Source: Azospirillum baldaniorum (lineage in GTDB: Bacteria > Pseudomonadota > Alphaproteobacteria > Azospirillales > Azospirillaceae). From it: DNA of 64,000 nt. Of the stretch, positions 1 to 9,009 are shown one piece after another. The stretch is from positions 1,457,001 through 1,521,000 of the forward strand of contig NZ_CP022254.1 of NCBI RefSeq assembly GCF_003119195.2, written 5' to 3'. The position numbers were made by a program, and so were the translations under genes. The notes under the pieces are model-generated. The model ran no database searches. It had not been told where the DNA came from and worked only from the letters and a program-made list of their open reading frames with translations. The first letter of the stretch is position 1. Each line of letters begins with the position of its first letter.

Positions 1-137
1 TGGTTGAACTGAACCCCTTCCTGGACGAGCGGGGCAAGAGCGCCCTCCTGCTGGTCGATCTGGTGGCGAGCCTGTTCGGCCGCCGCATCATCGACCCCGC
101 CGTCACCCAGTCGCAGATCGGCGGCCAAGCCGTCTGA
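1..137 (+). CDS. rocF: Arginase, C-terminal end (partial)
   Basis: The 5' part lies outside the window; only the last 44 codons are visible, in the frame beginning at base 3 and ending with TGA. The tail reads VELNPFLDERGKSA followed by LLLVDLVASLFGR, which matches the conserved C-terminal strand and helix of arginases (VEVNP.LD...TA.LAV.L). Arginase splits arginine into ornithine and urea. The next gene, 27 bp downstream on the same strand, is an ornithine aminotransferase, which consumes the ornithine, so the two probably form one arginine-degradation operon. The call rests on a short tail plus context; agmatinase-type ureohydrolases share the fold. Confidence 0.75.
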   Translation, partial: VELNPFLDERGKSALLLVDLVASLFGRRIIDPAVTQSQIGGQAV

Positions 138-164
138 AGAAGAAACAGACCCGGAGAGAACGCC

Positions 165-1382
<1,218 letters not shown>

Positions 1383-1414
1383 AAGGCCTGGGTCATCGCA
1401 TTCGCCCTTTTTAG

Positions 1415-1532
1415 CCCTCTCCCCTCCGGGGAGAGGGTGGCCCGGAGGGCCGGTGAGGGGGTTGCGCATGGCGGTACGTCCGGGAAAAGCGCAACCCCCT
1501 CACCCTGACCCTCTCCCCAGAGGGGAGAGGGG
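1415..1532. repeat. Dispersed palindromic repeat, type A, copy 1
   Basis: Both ends carry the CCCTCTCCCC...GGGGAGAGGG palindrome. Inside are a GGCCCGGAGGGCC stem, GGTGAGGGGGTTGCGC, a variable centre containing GGCGGTACGTCCGG, then GCGCAACCCCCTCACC. The whole unit can fold into a long stem with hairpins at each end. It sits between rocD and the AstE-like gene, upstream of the probable rocD terminator. Related copies are at 11216, 18367, 19783 and 34993. Confidence 0.9.
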
Positions 1533-1567
1533 ATTTTAACGCACAGCCCGGCGCAAAAGGCGCTTGC

Positions 1568-1607
1568 AGCCCGCCCCGGCCTTCGCCACGGTGGGGCGGG
1601 CTTTTCC
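1568..1607 (+). terminator. Rho-independent terminator after rocD
   Basis: AGCCCGCCCC (1568-1577) pairs perfectly with GGGGCGGGCT (1593-1602), followed by TTTCC. The stem is 10 bp with a 15-nt loop, lying on the plus strand downstream of rocD and the repeat. Confidence 0.65.
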
Positions 1608-1627
1608 TTATCCGGCAGCGATCCGCC

Positions 1628-2743
1628 ATGCACAGCGCCATCATCGACCTCCCGTCCGCCACCCCCGGCACCCGGCGGACCCTGACCGTCCAGCGCTTCG
1701 GCACGGCGGGCGCGCGGCCCTGCGCCTACATCCAGGCGTCGCTGCACGCCGACGAGATCCCGGCCATGCTGGTGGCCGACAAGCTGCGCCGCATCCTGAC
1801 TGCGCTGGAGGCCGAGGGGCGGATCGCCGGCGAGGTCATCCTCGTCCCGGTCGCCAACCCGGTGGGGCTGGGCCAGTCGCTGATGGACCATCACCTCGGC
1901 CGCTTCGACCAGGACGACGGCAAGAACTTCAACCGCGACTACCCCCACCTGACCGAGGCGGTGGCCGAGCGCGTGGCCGACCGGCTGACCGACGACGGCG
2001 AGGCCAACAAGGCCGCCATCCGCGCCGCCCTGGCCGAGGCCCTGGCCGAACGCACCCCGCGCACCGAGACGGAGCACATGAAGCACCGTCTTCTGGAGCT
2101 GGCGCTCCAGGCCGATTGGGTGCTGGACCTGCATTGCGACCTGGAAGCGGTGATGCACCTCTACACCCTGACGCCCTCGGCGGAGGCCTTCGCCCCGTTG
2201 CAGCGGCTGCTGGGCGCGCGGGCGGTCTTCCTGGCCGAGGAATCCGGCGGCGACCCCTTCGACGAGGCGGTCAGCCGCCCCTGGAACGAGCTTGCCAAGC
2301 GCTGGCCCGACCGCCCGATCCCCTTCGGCTGCCATTCCGTGACCGTGGAGTTGCGCGGGCAGGCCGACGTGGAGCACGCCCAGGGCGAAGCGGACGCCCA
2401 GGCCATCGCCGGCTTCCTCACCCATGCCGGCGTCCTGTCCGGCGAGCCGCCGGCCCTGCCGGAGCCGCTGTGCGCCCCGACCCCGCTGGAATCCTCCGAA
2501 CCGCTGACCGCCCCGGTGGGCGGCGTTGTGGTCTTCCACCACAAGGCGGGCGACCGCGTGGAGGCCGGCGCCGTGGTCGCCGACATCCTCGACCCGCTGA
2601 CCGGCGACGTGACCCCGGTGCGCAGCGAATCGGCGGGCGTGCTCTACGCCCACAGCGCGACCCGCTTCACCCTGGCGGGCAAGCGGATCGCCAAGGTGGC
2701 GGGGACGACGCTGCGAAGGACGGGGCCGCTGCTGAGCGCGTAA
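1628..2743 (+). CDS. Succinylglutamate desuccinylase/aspartoacylase family hydrolase
   Basis: A 371-aa member of the AstE/AspA zinc-hydrolase family (M14-like fold). Zinc ligands are visible as SLHADEIP (His40 and Glu43) and LDLHCD (His169), and NFNRDYP near residue 100 carries the substrate-binding Arg. The last 90 residues form a biotinyl/lipoyl-like beta barrel (APVGGVVVFHHKAGDRVEAG), common in the AstE_AspA_hybrid subfamily. Such enzymes cut N-acyl or amide bonds of amino-acid derivatives. A role in arginine or ornithine-derivative breakdown fits the upstream genes, but repeat copy 1 and a terminator separate them, so it is probably expressed on its own. The exact substrate cannot be read from the sequence. 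Confidence 0.85.
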   Translation: MHSAIIDLPSATPGTRRTLTVQRFGTAGARPCAYIQASLHADEIPAMLVADKLRRILTALEAEGRIAGEVILVPVANPVGLGQSLMDHHLGRFDQDDGKNFNRDYPHLTEAVAERVADRLTDDGEANKAAIRAALAEALAERTPRTETEHMKHRLLELALQADWVLDLHCDLEAVMHLYTLTPSAEAFAPLQRLLGARAVFLAEESGGDPFDEAVSRPWNELAKRWPDRPIPFGCHSVTVELRGQADVEHAQGEADAQAIAGFLTHAGVLSGEPPALPEPLCAPTPLESSEPLTAPVGGVVVFHHKAGDRVEAGAVVADILDPLTGDVTPVRSESAGVLYAHSATRFTLAGKRIAKVAGTTLRRTGPLLSA

Positions 2744-2895
2744 TCCGGTTGCACGATGATGGCCTCATCGTTGTTCAGCCGTGACATTCGGCCGATCAAA
2801 GCACTGGCGCTGATTGAGAGGGCTGCGTCGGCAGAGCCATGTGGCGCTGCCGGCGTGAGGTGGCAATCCTGGCCTGCTCGCTCTCTCGATCCGTC

Positions 2896-3654
2896 TCACG
2901 ACGCAGATCCGGATTTGATTTTATCAAGGATCTTTTCGTTTTCCTGCGCGTGATTGTTCACGTCCGCTTCGGCCAACATCTTGATGGCGGATTCGAATTT
3001 CTCCGATTTGAAGCCAAGTTCGTTCAAGCGCTGTCCGGCTTGGCGCTCTTCGTCACTCTGCACGTAGCGTTCATCGCCAGCGTTCATAAAATACGGCGTG
3101 CTGACATTTCCGAAGGATCTTTTGGCGGCTTCGAATCCCGCGGACCCCTCGACACTCTTGCCGAAGATATCGCTTTGCATTTGCTGCATCGCGGCGATTT
3201 CCTGAGCTCCGGTCATGCCGCTGCTTTTGATCGCGCTGCGCCGCGCGGAGGTCTGACTCATCTGTTCTGCCGAAATGTCGAGTGGGCCGGGCGTCCCGGA
3301 TGCACGGCCCGAAAGGGACTCAACGGCATCGGATGCCTTGCCCCAGAATGTGTTGGCGCGTTGCTGCTTCAAATGACTGGACAGAGCAAGTCCCAGGTCC
3401 CGCGCGCTCATCGCTCCGGAGGAAACCAAGTTTCCGAGTTTGCTGCGATCCTCGGTTGAAAGCTGTGAGAAGACCTTAAGGGAGTCTCCCTTCAATTCCG
3501 AGGCGAGAGGGCTGAGGACGATAGAGTCCTGTTGAGGGCCTGTGTGGCTGGAGGCCTGAGCGCTTTCATTTTTTGTTGATGCGACGCTTGGTGGGGGCGT
3601 GGCCGGGATTGTCTTTGCTGCGCTGGTGGCTCCCGATAGATCGGAGACAATCAT
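2896..3654 (-). CDS. Orphan hypothetical protein (252 aa)
   Basis: I do not recognise this family. The start is well supported: an AAGGAAGGAG ribosome site lies just ahead of the ATG. The protein is polar, with no signal peptide or membrane segment. The N-terminal 50 residues are rich in Ser, Thr, Ala and Pro and look disordered; the rest looks helical. IVLSPLASELKGD near residue 46 resembles the short N-terminal motifs of some secreted or flagellum-associated proteins, but that is only an impression. Base composition is visibly less GC-rich than the neighbours, and an AT-rich gap separates it from the divergent RTX gene, suggesting acquired DNA. Confidence 0.65.
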   Translation of the reverse strand: MIVSDLSGATSAAKTIPATPPPSVASTKNESAQASSHTGPQQDSIVLSPLASELKGDSLKVFSQLSTEDRSKLGNLVSSGAMSARDLGLALSSHLKQQRANTFWGKASDAVESLSGRASGTPGPLDISAEQMSQTSARRSAIKSSGMTGAQEIAAMQQMQSDIFGKSVEGSAGFEAAKRSFGNVSTPYFMNAGDERYVQSDEERQAGQRLNELGFKSEKFESAIKMLAEADVNNHAQENEKILDKIKSGSAS

Positions 3655-3930
3655 ATCGATCTCCTTCCTTTGAGAATTTTCCGAATGGCATTTTAGGAGA
3701 TGTTCCTTCGAGACCTAAATATTAGGTTTCGAATGATCGCATCGTCTATGCTTATAATTCATTGCATGTTATTAATAAAGTCTTAAAGCAAATATTATTT
3801 CATTAGATATCTAGTGGTTTGTATTCTAAGTAATGCAAATGTATTAATAAAAATTGGTTGCTGATCTATAATTTTTATGGGATAGGTGCGCTGCTGTCTT
3901 TTGTATTCACATACATGATAATGGAGGATA
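3655..3930. other. AT-rich divergent intergenic region
   Basis: About 275 bp separate the orphan gene (minus strand) from the RTX gene (plus strand). Composition drops sharply, with runs such as TTATTAATAAAG and TTAATAAAAATTGG, against a strongly GC-rich background. It should hold the promoters of both flanking genes, but I could not choose a convincing -35/-10 pair. No ORF or long inverted repeat is seen. Confidence 0.6.
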
Positions 3931-3933
3931 ATG

Positions 3934-4572
3934 ATGGGCGTTTATGTTCTTCCATCAACTCAGTACAACTGGGGTGCTAGCAACGTAAATGAATCTTGGT
4001 CTGTGTATGGAAATAGCCTCGATAATTATATTATCGGTGGAAATCTAGGTGATTACATTGATGGCGGCGCCGGTAATGACACGCTAGACGGCAACCCCGG
4101 TAATGACACGCTCAATGGTGGCGCTGGCAATGACACGTTGTATGGTTGGACCGGCGATGACAACCTCATAGGGGGCAGTGGCGAAGATTGGCTTGAAGGG
4201 GAGGCCGGCAACGACACGCTCAACGGCGGCGCTTCGGGGTTTCGTGACGTTCTCCTTGGTGGAGACGGAAGCGATACATACATTCACTATTACAACGATA
4301 CCGGCCTTTCTTGGATCGCTGATGGTAGTGGGACGAGTGACAAACTTATAATCAACGATGTTTCATCTATCTATGATCTCCGTTTTGCATTGGACTCGAG
4401 CAATGCAAACAATTTGGTGATATACACCGATGCGGATGCGGCTAATGGTATCAGTGATGGAGTGGTAATTCAGGATTACTTTAGCGGTGCGGGGCATGGC
4501 GCCGGAGAAGTCGAGTATATTCAGGTTGGCAGCTATACCACTTCTCTTTGGGGCTTCCTCGGTCTGTCCTAA
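3934..4572 (+). CDS. Small RTX (hemolysin-type calcium-binding repeat) protein
   Basis: The product is 212 aa from the second of two adjacent ATGs (3931 and 3934); GGAGG at 3923-3927 gives better spacing to 3934. Residues about 36-117 carry eight or so GGxGxDxLx nonapeptides (GGAGNDTL, GNPGNDTL, GGAGNDTL, GWTGDDNL, GGSGEDWL and others), the calcium-binding beta-roll of RTX proteins. No N-terminal signal peptide is visible. The tail (SYTTSLWGFLGLS) is short and hydrophobic, in keeping with type I export, though no ABC exporter lies in the window. No catalytic domain is seen, so an adhesin- or surface-type role is only a guess. It lies in a low-GC patch and has its own terminator. Confidence 0.85.
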   Translation: MGVYVLPSTQYNWGASNVNESWSVYGNSLDNYIIGGNLGDYIDGGAGNDTLDGNPGNDTLNGGAGNDTLYGWTGDDNLIGGSGEDWLEGEAGNDTLNGGASGFRDVLLGGDGSDTYIHYYNDTGLSWIADGSGTSDKLIINDVSSIYDLRFALDSSNANNLVIYTDADAANGISDGVVIQDYFSGAGHGAGEVEYIQVGSYTTSLWGFLGLS

Positions 4573-4594
4573 GCTTAACTACATTTGCGGTCGG

Positions 4595-4629
4595 AGAAGC
4601 TGGCGAAGGGAGCTTCGCCAGCTTCTTTC
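4595..4629 (+). terminator. Rho-independent terminator of the RTX gene
   Basis: GAAGCTGGCGAAG (4596-4608) and CTTCGCCAGCTTC (4613-4625) form a perfect 13-bp stem with a GGAG loop, extendable by one A-T pair, followed by TTTC. It begins 23 bp after the RTX stop codon. Confidence 0.85.
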
Positions 4630-4660
4630 AATCGATTCGTAAATCAAAACGCACTCGACA

Positions 4661-4684
4661 AACATACCAACCGTTCGGTATGTT
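4661..4684. promoter_or_regulatory. TetR-type operator
   Basis: The left arm AACATACC and right arm GGTATGTT are exact reverse complements around AACCGTTC, making a 24-bp near-palindrome. ACATACC/GGTATGT arms are typical of AcrR/TetR-family operators. It covers the first possible ATG of the TetR gene at 4680, so bound repressor would block its own gene and the downstream genes. Confidence 0.75.
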
Positions 4685-4691
4685 TCTGCCC

Positions 4692-5342
4692 ATGCCGAGA
4701 CCCGCCAAACATCACCCCGAACGCGGCGACGCCCGCACCCGGCTTCTCGAGGCGGCGCGGGACGTCATCCGGGCCAAGGGCTTCGCGGCGACCTCCGTCG
4801 ATGATCTCTGCAAGGCGGCGGGGGTCACCAAGGGTGCGTTCTTCCACCATTTCGAGACCAAGGAAGCGCTCGGCGTCGCCGCCGCCGCCTATTGGGCGGA
4901 AACCACCTCGGCCTTCTTCGCGAACGCGCCGTACCACCGGCTCGACGACCCGCTCGACCGGCTGTTTGGCTATGTCGACTTCCGCAAGGCGATCATCGAC
5001 GGCGACCCCGCCGAATTCACCTGCCTCGTCGGGACCATGACGCAGGAGGTCTACGGGTCGCACCCGGCGATCCGCGACGCCTGCGCCGCCAGCATCTTCG
5101 GCCACGCGGCGACGCTCGAACCGGACATCGCGGCGGCCATGGCGGCGCGCGGGATCGAGGCCGACTGGACCCCGGCGAGCCTCGCGCGGCACACCCAGGC
5201 CGTGCTCCAGGGCGCCTTCATCCTCGCCAAGGCGACGGGCGGGCGCGAGGACGCGCTGGACAGCGTCGATCACCTGAAACGCTACCTCACGCTGCTCTTT
5301 TCACAGCCCCATTCGAAAGGGAATTCCCATGACGGACGGTGA
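4692..5342 (+). CDS. TetR/AcrR-family transcriptional regulator
   Basis: A 216-aa one-domain-plus-ligand-pocket regulator. The N-terminal HTH is clear: TSVDDLCKAAGVTKGAFFHHFETKEAL at about residues 30-56. The C-terminal part is a TetR_C-type helical domain. I prefer the ATG at 4692 (MPRPAKHHPERG) because the ATG at 4680 lies within the palindromic operator; no strong ribosome site separates them. The 3' end overlaps the SRPBCC gene by 14 bp, so the four genes to 6669 look like one operon controlled by this repressor. The same set (TetR, SRPBCC, PhnB-like VOC, DUF1428) recurs in other bacteria. The inducer is unknown. Confidence 0.88.
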   Translation: MPRPAKHHPERGDARTRLLEAARDVIRAKGFAATSVDDLCKAAGVTKGAFFHHFETKEALGVAAAAYWAETTSAFFANAPYHRLDDPLDRLFGYVDFRKAIIDGDPAEFTCLVGTMTQEVYGSHPAIRDACAASIFGHAATLEPDIAAAMAARGIEADWTPASLARHTQAVLQGAFILAKATGGREDALDSVDHLKRYLTLLFSQPHSKGNSHDGR

Positions 5343-5793
5343 GCGCGACCTCGTTCTGACCCGCAGCCTCGACGCGCCGCGCGGCGCGCTGTGGCGCTGC
5401 TGGACCGAGCCCGAGCTGCTGAAACAGTGGTTCTGCCCCAAGCCCTGGTTCGTGTCCGAGGCACGGATGGACCTGCGGCCGGGCGGCGAGTTCTTCACGC
5501 GGATGAACGGTCCGAACGGCGAATCCTTCGGCGAGCCCGGCGTCTTCCTCGACGTGGAGGAGGGGCGGCGTCTGGTCTTCACCGACGCTTTCCGCCCCGG
5601 CTGGCGGCCGTCGGGCCGGGCCTTCATGACCGCCGACGTGCGGTTCGAGGACGCGGGCGCCGGCCAGACCCTCTACACCGCGCGCGCCATGCACTGGAGC
5701 GCCGAGGCGCGCGACGAGCATGAGAAGATGGGCTTCCACGAAGGCTGGGGCAAGGCGACCGATCAGCTCGAAGCCCTCGCCCAGACGCTCTGA
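5329..5793 (+). CDS. SRPBCC (AHSA1-like) domain protein
   Basis: A 154-aa single-domain START/Bet v1-like fold protein of the AHSA1 (activator of Hsp90 ATPase homologue) group. It begins RDLVLTRSLDAPRGALWRCW, continues with TEPELLKQWFCPKPW, and has the family's MDLRPGGEFFTRM strand. These domains enclose a hydrophobic pocket, and bacterial versions of this length usually have no known reaction. It overlaps the TetR gene by 14 bp and precedes the VOC gene by 34 bp, so it is translationally coupled to the repressor. A role in handling a hydrophobic inducer or electrophile alongside the VOC and DUF1428 proteins is an inference from the conserved neighbourhood. Confidence 0.85.
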   Translation: MTDGERDLVLTRSLDAPRGALWRCWTEPELLKQWFCPKPWFVSEARMDLRPGGEFFTRMNGPNGESFGEPGVFLDVEEGRRLVFTDAFRPGWRPSGRAFMTADVRFEDAGAGQTLYTARAMHWSAEARDEHEKMGFHEGWGKATDQLEALAQTL

Positions 5794-5827
5794 CCCGAAA
5801 ACAGTCTGAACGGGAGGAAACGACAGC

Positions 5828-6262
5828 ATGGAACCGACGATCTACCTGTTCTTCAACGGGACCTGCCTGGAGGCGATGACCCACTACGCCGAGACCCTCG
5901 GCGGCGACATCGTCTACGTGTTCCGCAACGGCGACGCCCCGGATGCGGACAGCCGGATGACCGGGGGCGATGACCTCGTGATGAACATGATGGTGAAGCT
6001 GGGGGCGACCACGGTGATGGCGTCCGACTCGCCGGACAGCATGTACAGCAAGCCGCAGGGATTCCGGGTGCAGATCGCCCCGCCGTCGCTCGCCGAGTTC
6101 GACCGCATCTTCGCCGTGCTGGCGAAGGACGCCCGCGTCGTGGAGATGCCGCCGGGCGAGACCTTCTGGGCCGAGCGCTTCGCCATGTTCACCGATCGCT
6201 TCGGCACGCCGTGGATGCTCAACCACACCGGCGCGAAAGACCCGGGCGCGGCAACGTCCTGA
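5828..6262 (+). CDS. VOC-family protein (PhnB/YjdN-like glyoxalase fold)
   Basis: A 144-aa protein of the PhnB-like VOC group, recognisable from TIYLFFNGTCLEAMTHYAETLGG at the start and RFGTPWMLNH near the end. Two beta-alpha-beta-beta-beta halves are expected; the active site and metal use are not established for this group. An AGGAAACGACAGC stretch precedes the ATG. It is the third gene of the TetR operon, 34 bp after the SRPBCC gene and 41 bp before the DUF1428 gene. Despite the PhnB name, members of this subfamily are not shown to take part in phosphonate use, and nothing nearby suggests it. Confidence 0.87.
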   Translation: MEPTIYLFFNGTCLEAMTHYAETLGGDIVYVFRNGDAPDADSRMTGGDDLVMNMMVKLGATTVMASDSPDSMYSKPQGFRVQIAPPSLAEFDRIFAVLAKDARVVEMPPGETFWAERFAMFTDRFGTPWMLNHTGAKDPGAATS

Positions 6263-6303
6263 CGGACGTGGCCGAAGCTTCAAACAAACAAGGGAGGAAA
6301 GAC

Positions 6304-6669
6304 ATGGCTTACATCGACGGGTTCGTCATCGCCGTTCCAACGGCCAACAAGCAGGCCTTCATCGACCACGCGAACAAGGTCGACGTTCTGTTCAAGGAGC
6401 TTGGCGCGACGCGCATCATCGAATGCTGGGGCGACGATGTGCCCAACGGCAAGCTCACCGATTTCCGCCGGGCGGTGCAGGCGAAGGACGACGAGACGGT
6501 CGCCTTCTCCTGGATCGAATGGCCGGACAAGGCGACGCGCGACGCCGCCATGGGGCGGATCGAGGAGCTGATGAAGACCGACGAGCGGTTCAGCCCGGAG
6601 AACAACCCGATGCCCTTCGACGGGAAGCGGATGATCTTCGGCGGCTTCGCGCCGGTCGTCGAGGTGTGA
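6304..6669 (+). CDS. DUF1428 family protein (YbaA-like)
   Basis: A 121-aa cytoplasmic protein beginning MAYIDGFVIAVPTANKQAF and containing ATRIIECWGDDVP and ETVAFSWIEWPDKATRD, the hallmark sequence of DUF1428, a dimeric alpha/beta-barrel fold. The ATG follows GGGAGGAAAGAC. It is last in the TetR operon and converges on the glycosyltransferase-like gene with a 9-bp gap. Function is unknown for the whole family; the recurrent pairing with SRPBCC and VOC proteins under a TetR repressor suggests a shared small-molecule or stress response. Confidence 0.9.
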   Translation: MAYIDGFVIAVPTANKQAFIDHANKVDVLFKELGATRIIECWGDDVPNGKLTDFRRAVQAKDDETVAFSWIEWPDKATRDAAMGRIEELMKTDERFSPENNPMPFDGKRMIFGGFAPVVEV

Positions 6670-6678
6670 GCGGGCGCT

Positions 6679-7563
6679 TCAGCAGCCGGTGAGCGCGCCG
6701 GCCTCGCTGTTTGAAAAGCCGAGGTCCGCGGTGGCGCTGCGCATCAGCGCCACCGCATCCCGGTCCCTCATGCGCCGGTATCCCGCCTCGGCCAGCGCCT
6801 CCCGCCGCGCATTGTCGGCGACCAGCGCGCAAGCGGCCTCGACCAGCCCGTCGTAGGGGGCGAAGGCCATGGCGTCCAGCAGGTCGGGGTCGATTTCGGT
6901 GTCGGGGTGGCGCTCGGCCAGCACCGCCTTGCGGTTCGACAGCAGGTGCGAGACGCGGACGATCTCGAAGATGCCCGCCTCGTAGTAATGCAGGTTCAGC
7001 ACCAGCTTGGCGTCGGCGACGAAGCGGTCGCGCAACGCCCCGTAATAATGCTGGAGGCTGACCACGGTCAGGCCGCGCTCGCCCAGCGCGTCGAGGATGG
7101 CGCGGCGGCGCGGGTTCACGGCACCGTAGAAGAGCACGTCGATGCCGGGGGAGGGGCTGTTGGGGATGCGGGTCATCTCGTCGGCATGCCCGACGGGAAC
7201 GAGGCGCGCCCGGATGCCCTGGCCGGCCAGATCGGCGATGTTGCGCGGGCTGTAATCCCACACCCGGCAGCGGCGCAGCAGGTCCAGGTAATGGGCGCTG
7301 CGCGGGTGGAGGGTGGCGATCTGCTCCAGATTGTAGAGGATGGTGCCGCTGGGCAGACGGTCGCCTTCCTCCGCCGACAGGTCGTGCCCGCCCAGGACGA
7401 TGGCGCGGCGCCGGCGGCCGACGCGGTTCCACACGATCTCCGCGTCGATGCCCAGGCGGCGCAGCGCGAAGCACAGGGTTTCCGCGACCTCTGAAAAGAC
7501 GCTGGCCCCGGCGTCGCCCAGCCCGTTCTTCTTGATGATGACGATGTCGATTCCGCCGGCCAT
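6679..7563 (-). CDS. Glycosyltransferase-like protein
   Basis: A 294-aa protein. The middle and C-terminal part (VLFYGAVNPRRRAILDAL, AKLVLNLHYYEAGIFEIVR, HLLSNRKAVLAE) follows the pattern of GT-B type glycosyltransferases of the CgeB/family-1-like group, where the His/Glu-rich segment lies at the nucleotide-sugar site. The N-terminal half (IDIVIIKKNGLGDAGASVFSEVAETL) resembles the acceptor-binding lobe. No signal or membrane segment is visible, so it is probably cytoplasmic. It stands alone: the downstream neighbour converges and a terminator for gabT lies upstream. The acceptor could be a polysaccharide or a protein; the sequence does not say which. Confidence 0.7.
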   Translation of the reverse strand: MAGGIDIVIIKKNGLGDAGASVFSEVAETLCFALRRLGIDAEIVWNRVGRRRRAIVLGGHDLSAEEGDRLPSGTILYNLEQIATLHPRSAHYLDLLRRCRVWDYSPRNIADLAGQGIRARLVPVGHADEMTRIPNSPSPGIDVLFYGAVNPRRRAILDALGERGLTVVSLQHYYGALRDRFVADAKLVLNLHYYEAGIFEIVRVSHLLSNRKAVLAERHPDTEIDPDLLDAMAFAPYDGLVEAACALVADNARREALAEAGYRRMRDRDAVALMRSATADLGFSNSEAGALTGC

Positions 7564-7616
7564 GCGCCCGTCCTCCGCCCCGCACCCTCATCCTAAAGCG
7601 GGGGCGGGCGGGCGCA

Positions 7617-7652
7617 CAAAAAGAAACCCTCCTTCCCTTGCGGGAAGGAGGG
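7617..7652 (-). terminator. Rho-independent terminator of the gabDT unit
   Basis: On the minus strand, CCCTCCTTCCC and GGGAAGGAGGG (7627-7637 and 7642-7652) form a perfect 11-bp stem with a 4-nt loop, followed by TTTCTTTTTG. It starts about 40 bp after the gabT stop codon. Confidence 0.85.
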
Positions 7653-7694
7653 CGTGCAGGCTGGGGACTTCACTGAAAAATCGGGACTGAAAAA

Positions 7695-8981
7695 TCAGGC
7701 CGAAACCAGCTCCTCCAGGGAGCGCTCGATGATGTCCAGACCCTCGTCCACCAGCGCGTCCGACGCGGTCAGCGGAACCAGGATGCGGATCACGTTGCCG
7801 TAGGTGCCGCAGGACAGCAGGACGAGGCCCTTCTCCGCCGCCTTGGCGACCAGCGCCTTGGTCAGCTCCGCCGCCGGCTCCTTGGTGCCGCGGTCCTTCA
7901 CCAGTTCCATGGCGATCATGCCGCCCAGGTTGCGCACGTCGCCGATCACCGACAGCGTGTTGCGCTGGGCCATGGTGCGGAAGCGGCCGGCGATGCGCTC
8001 GCCCAGGTCGTTGGAGCGCTGGATCAGCTTCTCCTCCTCGATGACGTCCAGCACGGCCAGCGCCGCGGTGGTCGCCAGCGGGCTGCCGGCGTAGGTGCCG
8101 CCGATGCCGCCGGGGATCGGAGCGTCCATGATCTCTGCCTTGCCGGTGACCGCCGACAGCGGGAAGCCGCCAGCCAGGCTCTTCGCCATGGTCATCAGGT
8201 CGGGCTCGACGCCGGAATGCTCGATGGCGAACATCTTGCCGGTGCGGGCGAAGCCGGTCTGGATCTCGTCGATGATCAGCAGGATGCCGTTTTCGTCGCA
8301 GATCTTGCGCAGGGCCTGCAGGAACTCCGGCGGGGCGATGTTGAAGCCGCCCTCACCTTGCACCGGCTCCACGATGATCGCGGCGACGCGGGTGGCGTCG
8401 ACGTCCGACTTGAACAGCTGCTCCAGCGCCTTCAGGCTGTCCTGGACGCTGACCCCGCGGTAGGCGTTGGGGAAGGGCGCGTGGTAGACCTCGGCCGGGA
8501 AGGGGCCGAAGCCGACCTTGTAGGGCACGACCTTGCCGGTCAGCGCCATCGCCAGCAGCGTGCGGCCGTGGAAGGCGCCGGAGAAGGCGATCACGCCCGG
8601 ACGGCCCGTGTGGGCACGGGCGATCTTCACGGCGTTCTCGACGGCTTCCGCACCGGTGGTGAAGAAGGCGGTCTTCTTCGGCGTGGAGCCCGGAACCAGC
8701 GCGTTCAGACGCTCCGCCAGGGTCACGAAGGACTCGTAGGGCGTGACCATCGCGCAGGTGTGGGTGAAGCGGTCGAGCTGGGCCTTCACCGCCTCGATGA
8801 TCTTCGGATGGCGGTGGCCGGTGTTCAGCACCGCGATGCCGCCGGCGAAGTCGATGAAGCGGTTGCCCTCGACGTCCCACAGCTCGGCGTTCTCGGCGCG
8901 GTCGACATAGACCGGCATGGCGTTGGCGAGGCCGCGCGGAACGGCGGCGTTGCGACGATCCTGGAAGGACTGGTTGCTCAT
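7695..8981 (-). CDS. gabT: 4-aminobutyrate aminotransferase
   Basis: A 428-aa class III PLP transaminase of normal GabT length. It transfers the amino group of GABA to 2-oxoglutarate, giving succinate semialdehyde. The start MSNQSFQDRR is chosen because upstream codons do not look like protein. Motifs: FFTTGAEAVENAVKIAR (110-122, phosphate site), IDEIQTGFARTG (Asp238 pairs with the pyridinium) and MTMAKSLAGGFP (Lys267, Schiff base). The next gene upstream, 28 bp away on the same strand, is the succinate-semialdehyde dehydrogenase, so together they take GABA to succinate. 5-Aminovalerate is a common second substrate of such enzymes, which would link to the glutarate genes at 17150-19716. Confidence 0.93.
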   Translation of the reverse strand: MSNQSFQDRRNAAVPRGLANAMPVYVDRAENAELWDVEGNRFIDFAGGIAVLNTGHRHPKIIEAVKAQLDRFTHTCAMVTPYESFVTLAERLNALVPGSTPKKTAFFTTGAEAVENAVKIARAHTGRPGVIAFSGAFHGRTLLAMALTGKVVPYKVGFGPFPAEVYHAPFPNAYRGVSVQDSLKALEQLFKSDVDATRVAAIIVEPVQGEGGFNIAPPEFLQALRKICDENGILLIIDEIQTGFARTGKMFAIEHSGVEPDLMTMAKSLAGGFPLSAVTGKAEIMDAPIPGGIGGTYAGSPLATTAALAVLDVIEEEKLIQRSNDLGERIAGRFRTMAQRNTLSVIGDVRNLGGMIAMELVKDRGTKEPAAELTKALVAKAAEKGLVLLSCGTYGNVIRILVPLTASDALVDEGLDIIERSLEELVSA

Positions 8982-9009
8982 CTCAAACCCCCGATTGGAA
9001 AGGATGGCG

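Noticed and set aside
2756..2953. 65-codon frame just after the AstE-like gene
   Set aside because: No ribosome site and no protein-like pattern; it overlaps the 3' end of the orphan minus-strand gene.
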